A stretch of DNA of 64,000 nucleotides from Eubacteriales bacterium. Its GTDB lineage: Bacteria; Bacillota; Clostridia; Oscillospirales; CAG-382. The notes beneath the pieces are model-generated. The model saw only the letters and a program-made list of their open reading frames with translations, searched no databases and had not been told where the DNA came from. The position numbers and the translations under genes were made by a program. The DNA is taken from assembly GCA_028705495.1 (NCBI GenBank), contig JAQWDK010000009.1, positions 1-64,000 of the forward strand. Direction: 5' to 3'. This document shows positions 54,673-61,414 of this stretch, one piece after another (the stretch's first letter is position 1; each line of letters starts with the position of its first letter).

Positions 54673-55174
54673 CAAAATCATCCCTTTCATCATTTTGTTC
54701 AAGTTTTTTACGAAGCTTCTTTCTCGCACGGAACAAGGCTGATTTAACGCTTGCCTCGCTTTTCTTCATTATAAAGGCGATTTCAGCTAAACGATATCCC
54801 TCATAATAATATAGATGGATAATCGTCCTTAAATCCGCAGGTAGTTCTGCGACAGCATAATAAACATCGCTTTTTTCTTTCATTTCAGTAGAAAAGCGAT
54901 CATCCATAGCTGCTGTCTTTCTGAACCATGCTGATGTAAGAAGGCTCTTAGAGCAATTGATTGCGCAACGAAGGAACCATGCTTTTTCATGCTCCTCGTT
55001 TTCAAATTCAGGTTTGCTTTTCATATACCTGATGAAAACATCCTGCAGAATATCATCCGCATCGTAAGAGTTGTTGGTCCTCGCATAGGCAATTTTGAAA
55101 ACTGTATCCGCGTATTTTTCAAATACAAGTTTTACCGAATCATCCGTACGTGACGATTGGCTGCCTGATAACAT
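54662..55174 (-). CDS. ECF (group 4) sigma factor
   Basis: RNA polymerase sigma factor of the extracytoplasmic-function group: region 2 LVFEKYADTVFKIAYARTNNSYDADDILQDVFIRYM, and region 4 ELPADLRTIIHLYYYEGYRLAEIAFIMKKSEASVKSALFRARKKLRKKL with the helix-turn-helix. About 170 aa. The start is uncertain: ATG 55174 has only GGCGG nearby, and TTG 55189 lies 16 bases after AGGGGG. It overlaps the beta-propeller gene by 11 bases. Confidence 0.9.
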   Translation of the reverse strand: MLSGSQSSRTDDSVKLVFEKYADTVFKIAYARTNNSYDADDILQDVFIRYMKSKPEFENEEHEKAWFLRCAINCSKSLLTSAWFRKTAAMDDRFSTEMKEKSDVYYAVAELPADLRTIIHLYYYEGYRLAEIAFIMKKSEASVKSALFRARKKLRKKLEQNDERDDFDEL

Positions 55175-55185
55175 AGTGCTTGCCG

Positions 55186-55200
55186 CCAAAACTGTTTTGG
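55186..55200. promoter_or_regulatory. Palindrome next to the sigma factor start
   Basis: Perfect palindrome CCAAAAC-T-GTTTTGG around the first codons of the sigma factor gene. It could be an operator or an mRNA hairpin masking the start; function not known. Confidence 0.4.
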
Positions 55201-55345
55201 GTAAATCCCCCTAATTACAGCTCTGACATCTCCCTCCCGATTTGATATATTCAAAACGAGCTGCACAATCTTCCCTTCTACTAATAATACTTTTCAAAAT
55301 GGACTTTGGTTGCATGAAAAGAAAAAATTTCGTCTTGATAAAAAT

Positions 55346-55373
55346 ATTATAACACTTTTGTTTGAAATGTCAA
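55346..55373 (-). promoter_or_regulatory. Promoter of the sigma factor/propeller operon
   Basis: Minus strand TTGACA (55373-55368), 16-base spacer, TATAAT (55351-55346), giving a leader of about 170 bases. The -35 box touches the T run of the htrA terminator just upstream. Confidence 0.8.
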
Positions 55374-55377
55374 AAAA

Positions 55378-55405
55378 ATCCGTAAGTCGAAGCAGACTTA
55401 CGGAT
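55378..55405 (-). terminator. Terminator of htrA
   Basis: Minus strand ATCCGTAAGTC pairs with GACTTACGGAT over 11 bp with a six-base loop, followed by TTTTTTT. Confidence 0.9.
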
Positions 55406-55423
55406 TCTCGGTTATTGCAGTAA

Positions 55424-56746
55424 TTATTCGCTTCTCGGGTCGAGCTTAAAGGTTATTGTTACGGTTTCTTCGTTTCTAAAAACTTCTACATTAACAGTAT
55501 CACCGACTTTGTGTTTACCAAGCTCGTTAACAAGGTCATCGACACTTTCAACTTTAACTCCGTCAAACTTGGTTATTATATCGTTTCTTCGCATTCCTGC
55601 TTTGTAAGCGGAACCCGATGTTTCAATATAAGTTACGAGAGCGCCCATCGGAACATTGTACAGCTGTGCTTCTTCTTCGGTCACATTACTGACTTGTACG
55701 CCGAGATAGGGGGAAGCGGTTACTGAATCGTTGGGGTCTGTTACTGTGCCTTTTTCGATAAGCTGATTGATTATATCAATAGCACTGGACATAGGTATTG
55801 CGAAACCGATGCCTTCATAATCAGCGACAAGCTTCATTGTGTTGATGCCGATTACCTGCCCCTTCATATTGACAAGGGGGCCGCCGCTGTTGCCGCTGTT
55901 GAGTGTTGCATCTGTCTGAAGCATAGTCATCGTTTTGATGACGGAGCTGCCGCTTGTGACTGCGACCTGCCTGTCAGTTGCGGAGATGAAGCCGAAGGTG
56001 TGAGTGCCGGCGAGGTCAAGGCTGTAAGGTGTGCCGATAGCAACTACCATATCCCCGACAACAAGTTCATCGCTGCTGCCGAGCACAGCGGGTATAAAAT
56101 TATCACCTTCAATTTTGAGTACAGCTATATCATAAAGAGAGTCACCGCCGACTAGTGTAGCTTCGTATTCGCTGTCGTCGTAGAAGATAACTTTAATACT
56201 TTCCGCCTCGTCAATTACATGGTGATTTGTTACAACATATCCGTTCTCGCTGATAACAAAGCCGCTGCCAAAACTGATGCTTCTTCCACCAAAGGGCGAT
56301 TCTGCACCTGTGCAGTAGACTGTAACCGTGCTTTTGTCCATCTTTTCAGCGATTTCTTGAAGGCTCAGGTTGTCGCCACCATTTGTAAGAAAAGCGTTAT
56401 AACTTGGGAATGAGGTATTATCAGCGGATTCGGAAGACACATTTGATATTTGATTACCTTCCGCGGGGATTTTAGGAGCTCCGCCGTATGCCAACATCAT
56501 AATCATTGCGCTGACTGAAAGAACGGTCAAAAGCGACATAACTGTCGCGAAGATGCGAAGTCTTCTCGTCTCGCTACGTTTCTTTTTCTCTTCCGCTTTT
56601 TTGCTCTCATCCTGATTCCATGTGTAGCGATATTCAACGCTTGGTTCAGCCGGTTGAGCAGTTTCGTTAACCTCCGAAGGGGAAGTTTCTGTTTCGGTAT
56701 TATTTGTAAGCTCGTTATTTTCTTTCATATCGAATTTATCATTCAT
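55424..56746 (-). CDS. HtrA/DegP-like membrane serine protease with PDZ domain
   Basis: 440 aa. A cytoplasmic Glu/Thr-rich N-terminus (about 65 residues), a helix (IFATVMSLLTVLSVSAMIMMLAYGG), then a trypsin-like protease with His in VTNHHVI, Asp in LYDIAVLKI and Ser in TLNSGNSGGPLV, followed by a PDZ domain (SAYKAGMRRNDIITKFDGVKVESVDDLVNEL). Degrades misfolded exported proteins or cuts signalling substrates at the cell surface. Upstream of it on the same strand are the histidine kinase and response regulator genes, suggesting a role in envelope stress. Own terminator. Confidence 0.95.
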   Translation of the reverse strand: MNDKFDMKENNELTNNTETETSPSEVNETAQPAEPSVEYRYTWNQDESKKAEEKKKRSETRRLRIFATVMSLLTVLSVSAMIMMLAYGGAPKIPAEGNQISNVSSESADNTSFPSYNAFLTNGGDNLSLQEIAEKMDKSTVTVYCTGAESPFGGRSISFGSGFVISENGYVVTNHHVIDEAESIKVIFYDDSEYEATLVGGDSLYDIAVLKIEGDNFIPAVLGSSDELVVGDMVVAIGTPYSLDLAGTHTFGFISATDRQVAVTSGSSVIKTMTMLQTDATLNSGNSGGPLVNMKGQVIGINTMKLVADYEGIGFAIPMSSAIDIINQLIEKGTVTDPNDSVTASPYLGVQVSNVTEEEAQLYNVPMGALVTYIETSGSAYKAGMRRNDIITKFDGVKVESVDDLVNELGKHKVGDTVNVEVFRNEETVTITFKLDPRSE

Positions 56747-56864
56747 AATGCTTCTATTCCTTTCATGTCTTTGTGACTATATTATAACCAGTTTTTATTG
56801 ATTTGTGGTGTTGTTATAATAAAAGCCATCTGAAAGCTTTGTGAAAATCATTTCACAAAAAGAC

Positions 56865-58331
56865 TCAAGTGTTAGAAGGCTGTTTCGGTTCGGGTTTACC
56901 AATTGGGAGCGTGAACGTAAATTCGCAGAATTCGCCTTGTACGGAATTTACCTTTATATCTTCACCATGCCTGTTGAGAGTGTTCTTTACAATGGCCAGC
57001 CCTAAACCAAGCCCTGTTTTATCAAGTCCTCTTGAGCGGTCGCTCTTGTAAAAACGGTCGAACAAGAAGGGCAGTTCGGACTGGGGTATGCCCTCACCGG
57101 TGTTGCGTATGGAGACAAAGGCTTTTTTGTCATGCTTTTCGATTGTTATAGTTATTGTACCCTTTTCAGGTGTAAATTTTATTGCGTTGTCGCAGAGGTT
57201 GTATAGCGCTTGATGGATTTCATCCCTGTCAGCATTAACAATTACATCGTTTTCATCGTTGTTGAAAACGATATCGATGTGCTTTGAATCAATCTTTTTC
57301 TCAAAAGAGATCATTATCTGACGTGCTTGTTCGCTTAAATTATAATTTTTGCGATTAAGCACCTTTTCGTTAGCTTCAATCTTTGATAACTCTATGAGTG
57401 TGCTGACAAGGCGTGAGAGCCTTCTGACTTCGGATGATATAATAGCCAAGTAATGCTGCTGCTTTTCAGGAGGTATTGTTCCGTCGATTATACCGTCAAC
57501 AAATCCTGCAATTGTGGTCATAGGTGTACGCAGGTCGTGGGAGATGTTGGCGAGCAGGGAGGTTCTCTTTTCCTCGATATGCTCAAGGGATTCAGCCATA
57601 TTATTAAAGGTGGTTGCAAGCTCTGCAACTTCGTCTCTTCCGAGCACAGGAACCCTGACATCAAATTTACCGATTGAGAAGCTCTTAGCTGCGTCGCTGA
57701 TTGCTCTTAGAGGTATAACAATTTGACGGCTGACGATGTAAACGGCAATTATTGCAGCGAGGAACACCCAAAGGCTTGCTGAGATAATAACTGTTGTCAT
57801 TTTCGCGGTAAGGGAGGTGTCGCTTATACTCGGTGAAGATACAATAATTAAGCCTGCTTGTTTATTGTCGTCATAGGTTATGGGGGTAAAATCGTTTAGA
57901 TGCTTATCAGCGAAAACACCGAGGTCGTGGAGCATGTATTGGTCGCTTCCATTAACAATACTTTCGACAACTGTTTTTGGAAAAGATGCAAACTTAACCT
58001 CAACTGGTTCAAGAGTGCTGAGGAGTACTCGTCCACCGGTGTCGGTGATGTATATTTCAGCGCCGGCCGCGTTAGCGTACTTATCCATTATATCGGTTAT
58101 TCTGTCACTGTAACGCTTAATAGCTTCGCTGAAGGTTTCCTCATTATAAATGTCCTTGAAAACGCTTACGATCTCCATAGTGTTTTCCGCTGCACCGGAC
58201 ATCAGCACCTTTTTCGCTTCGATCGAATAAGAGGTGAGCATAGAACTGATAATCAGCGACAAAATAAGAAAGCTGAAGCCAATAATCAAGGTGAAAGTAG
58301 ATATGAATCTTGTGAACACACTTTTATACAT
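56865..58331 (-). CDS. Sensor histidine kinase, PhoR/ResE type
   Basis: 488 aa. Two membrane helices (about 10-35 and 185-205) flank an extracytoplasmic sensor domain of about 150 residues; then a HAMP linker (SRQIVIPLRAISDAAKSFSIGKFDVRVP), HisKA with phospho-His in NISHDLRTPMTTIAGF near residue 270, and the ATPase domain with NLCDNAIKFTPEKG (N box) and GLDKTGLGLGLAIVKN (G1). Partner of the response regulator encoded upstream with a 145-base gap containing a hairpin. Confidence 0.95.
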   Translation of the reverse strand: MYKSVFTRFISTFTLIIGFSFLILSLIISSMLTSYSIEAKKVLMSGAAENTMEIVSVFKDIYNEETFSEAIKRYSDRITDIMDKYANAAGAEIYITDTGGRVLLSTLEPVEVKFASFPKTVVESIVNGSDQYMLHDLGVFADKHLNDFTPITYDDNKQAGLIIVSSPSISDTSLTAKMTTVIISASLWVFLAAIIAVYIVSRQIVIPLRAISDAAKSFSIGKFDVRVPVLGRDEVAELATTFNNMAESLEHIEEKRTSLLANISHDLRTPMTTIAGFVDGIIDGTIPPEKQQHYLAIISSEVRRLSRLVSTLIELSKIEANEKVLNRKNYNLSEQARQIMISFEKKIDSKHIDIVFNNDENDVIVNADRDEIHQALYNLCDNAIKFTPEKGTITITIEKHDKKAFVSIRNTGEGIPQSELPFLFDRFYKSDRSRGLDKTGLGLGLAIVKNTLNRHGEDIKVNSVQGEFCEFTFTLPIGKPEPKQPSNT

Positions 58332-58383
58332 CGTTACTCCAAGCCTTTCAATGAAATAATTCGGAGATAAGGAAAAGCGAACC

Positions 58384-58416
58384 GTCGTTTGGTCTTCAAC
58401 GGCTCGCTTTATAGTA
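58384..58416 (-). other. Hairpin between response regulator and histidine kinase genes
   Basis: AAGCGA(A)CCGT pairs with ACGG(C)TCGCTT, with four T residues on the minus strand. It may partly terminate, lowering kinase relative to regulator. Confidence 0.5.
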
Positions 58417-58476
58417 CCACGATTTATGTTGTTATGTCAACCGGCGCAACATAATAATTTGTAGTTTTGAGGCTTT

Positions 58477-59163
58477 TTATTCGCCGTATACCTCAAACTT
58501 GTAGCCTACGCCCCAAACCGTTTTAAGGGTCCATTTGTCGGACGCATTGTCGAGCTTCTCGCGAAGCCTCTTGATATGAACGTCGACTGTTCTCGAGTCA
58601 CCGAGATAATCGAAGCCCCAAACCTTATCGAGGAGCTGGTCACGTGTGAAAACTCTGTTGTAGTTAGCTGCGAGGAAGTATATCAGTTCAAGTTCCTTCG
58701 GGGGGAGGTCTACAACTTTTCCGCGGATCTTGAGTTCGTACTTCTGAAGGCTGATTTCGATATTTTCGAACTTGATGAGCTCACCGCTCACTGTGTCGTG
58801 GTTTGCGTATCTTCTGAGAACCGCTTTGATACGCGCAAAAACTTCTTTCATATCGAGTGGCTTAACGATGAAATCGTCAGCTCCAAGCTCGAGTCCGAGA
58901 ACTTTGTCGATTGTTTCACCTTTTGCGGTTATCATGATAATAGGTTTCGAGGAGTGCTCTCTGATCTCACGGCAGACCTGCCAACCATCTTTCTTAGGCA
59001 TCATGATATCCAGGAGGACAAGGTCGGGTTCGTACATTCTAAACGCTGTAACGCCTTCAGCGCCGTCAGCAGCAGTTCTGACCTCGTATCCTTCTTTTTC
59101 AAGATACATTCTTAAAAGTTCACTTATGTTTACATCATCGTCGATAACAAGTATTTTCGTCAT
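58477..59163 (-). CDS. OmpR/PhoB-family response regulator
   Basis: 228 aa. Receiver domain with KILVIDDDVNISELLRMYLEKEGYEV, phospho-Asp in PDLVLLDIMMPKKDGW (near residue 52), and Lys in KPLDMKEVFARI, then the winged-helix DNA-binding domain (ELKIRGKVVDLPPKELELIYFLA...SRTVDVHIKRLREKL). AGGAGG before the ATG. First gene of the transcript with the histidine kinase. Confidence 0.97.
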   Translation of the reverse strand: MTKILVIDDDVNISELLRMYLEKEGYEVRTAADGAEGVTAFRMYEPDLVLLDIMMPKKDGWQVCREIREHSSKPIIMITAKGETIDKVLGLELGADDFIVKPLDMKEVFARIKAVLRRYANHDTVSGELIKFENIEISLQKYELKIRGKVVDLPPKELELIYFLAANYNRVFTRDQLLDKVWGFDYLGDSRTVDVHIKRLREKLDNASDKWTLKTVWGVGYKFEVYGE

Positions 59164-59237
59164 TTTCTTTTCCTCCTGTTGTTTGTGTTTACATTTAAAT
59201 ATTATGCCAAATTTGTAATTCCTCGGTTCTCGAATTA

Positions 59238-59266
59238 ATTATATCACCAAAAATATCCGCTGTCAA
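59238..59266 (-). promoter_or_regulatory. Promoter of the two-component system
   Basis: Minus strand TTGACA (59266-59261), 17-base spacer, TATAAT (59243-59238): exact consensus, about 75 bases before the response regulator start. Confidence 0.88.
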
Positions 59267-59599
59267 TACATTTATTTAAATTTCTGAAATAAAAAATAAA
59301 TTGCCATTCACATTATGGAGCTATCAAAGATTAACGAAAATATCACTCTTGGAGACGATAACAGCGCCAGTTCACAGGGCGTTTAAAAGGTATATATAAA
59401 ATAAGCATAACCGGAAGAAAACATCTAAAGTTAAAACTATGTTAAATAATTTGCTTTCATAGTGCTTTTATAGGACATAAATCACTGTTATGTAATTTTG
59501 GAAAAACAAATAGTATTAAATATTAATATAAGGTACATCTAATATTCAAATAAAACAATTTCGCCACTTTCCTTTGTGAATGAAGTTCTATTGTTGCTA
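59267..59599. other. Intergenic region without gene
   Basis: AT-rich, between the divergent two-component and surface-protein transcripts; nothing supported. Confidence 0.5.
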
Positions 59600-59629
59600 T
59601 TGACTTATTATTCATAACTGTGATATAAT
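59600..59629 (+). promoter_or_regulatory. Promoter of surface protein 1
   Basis: TTGACT (59600-59605), 18-base spacer beginning TATT, TATAAT (59624-59629). The same -35, spacer length and -10 recur before the paralogue at 60515-60544. Confidence 0.8.
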
Positions 59630-59693
59630 CCAATAGGCTTGGATGAAATATAAAATACCCAAGCAAAGTTCAAAAACAGAAGGGAAAAACAAA

Positions 59694-60449
59694 ATGAAAA
59701 AAGTTCTTTCAGTAATGTTTGCTTTAATGCTCATTGTAGCAATGACAGCAACAGTTACAGCAGAAGATGCTAAGCTTGCAATAGCAGAAGTAACATATGT
59801 AGCTGTTGAAGCAGACGCAGGTATGGCACCTCAGGGTGGCGGAGATATCAGTGTACTTACAGACGGTGACGCTCTTACCGCTCCGACTGCATTCTCTACA
59901 AAGGGTATTGTACTTTTCCAGAACAAGAAAAGCACCGAAGCCGGCGTTTACACAGAGTTCAGCCTTGTAATCGAGTTAGAAGAATCTTCCGTAGTCGGAA
60001 GCGTTGTTCTTGATTTCTACAAGGAATACAACTCAATGATCGGTCTTCCTCAAAACAATGAAGTAGCAATCGCTAAGTCCAGCGATGGCACAGCTTTCAT
60101 AGATGTTGAAACACTTACATTCGAAGGCGAAGCAGCTCCAGCTGTAATCGAAATGCAGAATGTTAAGCTCGACCTCACAGAAGCAGTTGAAGCTAAGTTC
60201 ATTAAACTTACTTTTACATACGGCGACAGCCCCTTTGCTGATGCTACTCCTTCTAAGCCCGTTTGGGAGTGGATGGGTCTTACCGAAGTTGGCGTTCTTG
60301 AAGGCGTAATGTCTGAAGTTTCTGAAGACGTTTCCGAAGACACATCTGAAACACCTGCTACAGGCGACAATGGTTATGTAGCTCTCGCAGTTATCGCAGT
60401 TGTTTCTCTTGCGGGCGCAGCAATCATATCTCGCAAAAAGCGCGCTTAA
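59694..60449 (+). CDS. Secreted surface protein with PxTGD anchor, discoidin-like (paralogue 1)
   Basis: About 251 aa. Signal peptide MKKVLSVMFALMLIVAMTATVTAED (Ala-type cleavage). A discoidin-like beta-sandwich at about 35-200 (TEFSLVIELEESSVVGSVVLDFY, VAIAKSSDGTAFIDVETLTFEGEA, AKFIKLTFTYGDSPFAD). A short Ser/Glu linker (SEVSEDVSEDTSE), then a C-terminal sorting-like tail: PATGDNG, a hydrophobic stretch and RKKRA. PxTGD is a known variant of the LPxTG sortase motif in Clostridia, so it may be wall-anchored. Start ATG 59694 has GAAGGG upstream. Confidence 0.75.
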   Translation: MKKVLSVMFALMLIVAMTATVTAEDAKLAIAEVTYVAVEADAGMAPQGGGDISVLTDGDALTAPTAFSTKGIVLFQNKKSTEAGVYTEFSLVIELEESSVVGSVVLDFYKEYNSMIGLPQNNEVAIAKSSDGTAFIDVETLTFEGEAAPAVIEMQNVKLDLTEAVEAKFIKLTFTYGDSPFADATPSKPVWEWMGLTEVGVLEGVMSEVSEDVSEDTSETPATGDNGYVALAVIAVVSLAGAAIISRKKRA

Positions 60450-60472
60450 TTCGATTATTTAATTGAATTTAC

Positions 60473-60504
60473 AAAAATCCGGAGCATTTGCCCCGGATTT
60501 TTTT
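60473..60504 (+). terminator. Terminator of surface protein 1
   Basis: AAATCCGG-A-GC pairs with GC-CCCGGATTT, followed by T residues. The same hairpin sequence recurs after paralogue 2. Confidence 0.85.
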
Positions 60505-60514
60505 ATTATTTGTA

Positions 60515-60544
60515 TTGACTTATTGTTCACAGATATGCTATAAT
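60515..60544 (+). promoter_or_regulatory. Promoter of surface protein 2
   Basis: TTGACT (60515-60520), 18-base spacer beginning TATT, TATAAT (60539-60544). Confidence 0.8.
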
Positions 60545-60610
60545 CAAACTAACGTGAATTGAAAATAATTCATGTAATAAAAAAACATATCACAAGAAAG
60601 GGAAAACAAA

Positions 60611-61363
60611 ATGAAAAAGTTTCTTTCAGTGCTTTTTGCTGTTCTTCTTGTTGTTTCCATGACAACGGTTGTTACTGCTGAAGACACAAAACTCGCAATC
60701 GCATCCATCGACTTCCCCGACAATCCCGACGTTGATGCCATACCAAGAAGCGGAACACTTGATCTTCTTATCAATGGAGATGCAACAACAGCAGTTGCTC
60801 ACGAAACAGCTGGCATAGTTTTATTCATGAACAAAAAATCAACTGAAGCCGGCGTTTATACCGAATTTGATATTGTCCTCGAACTCGAGGAAGCAGGTGT
60901 TGTCGGCGGACTTGACATCGACTTCTATGTACAGTACATGGCAATGATAGGTCTTCCCAAGGACAATACCATCATAGTTGAAAAATCAAATGACGGAACA
61001 GCTTTTGTTCCTGCCGAAACACTTACATTTGAAGGCGAAGCGGTCAGCGGTGAAGACGGCGTTCAGCACAAGACTATTATGTTCGACGAAGCTTTTGAAG
61101 CAAAGTTCCTCAAACTCACATTCGCATACGGCGACAGTCCTTTCACAACCGATGCAAAAGTTATCTGGGAATTCGTTGCATTTACAGAATTTGCAGTTCT
61201 TGAAGGCGAAATAGCTGATGATGTTTCCGAAGAACCCGCAGATGAATCAGAAGAAGAATCCAAATCACCGGACACAGGCGACAACGGTTACATATCCTTC
61301 GCAGTTATCGCAGTTGTTTCTCTTGCAGGCGCAGCAATCATAGCCCGTAAAAAGCGCGCATAA
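60611..61363 (+). CDS. Secreted surface protein with PxTGD anchor, discoidin-like (paralogue 2)
   Basis: 250 aa. Signal peptide MKKFLSVLFAVLLVVSMTTVVTAED, a discoidin-like domain closely related to paralogue 1 (TEFDIVLELEEAGVVGGLDIDFY, VEKSNDGTAFVPAETLTFEGEA, FLKLTFAYGDSPF), a longer Glu/Ser linker (SEEPADESEEESK), and the tail PDTGDNG with helix and RKKRA. The two tails are almost identical while the domains diverge. Its promoter and terminator match those of paralogue 1, so this is a gene duplication that included the control regions. Confidence 0.75.
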   Translation: MKKFLSVLFAVLLVVSMTTVVTAEDTKLAIASIDFPDNPDVDAIPRSGTLDLLINGDATTAVAHETAGIVLFMNKKSTEAGVYTEFDIVLELEEAGVVGGLDIDFYVQYMAMIGLPKDNTIIVEKSNDGTAFVPAETLTFEGEAVSGEDGVQHKTIMFDEAFEAKFLKLTFAYGDSPFTTDAKVIWEFVAFTEFAVLEGEIADDVSEEPADESEEESKSPDTGDNGYISFAVIAVVSLAGAAIIARKKRA

Positions 61364-61378
61364 TCAATTTTTAACATA

Positions 61379-61410
61379 GAAATCCGGAGCAGAAATGCCC
61401 CGGATTTTTC
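61379..61410 (+). terminator. Terminator of surface protein 2
   Basis: AAATCCGGAGC/GCCCCGGATTT with a 6-base loop and T residues; it also ends the opposing surface protein gene. Confidence 0.85.
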
Positions 61411-61414
61411 TTTG

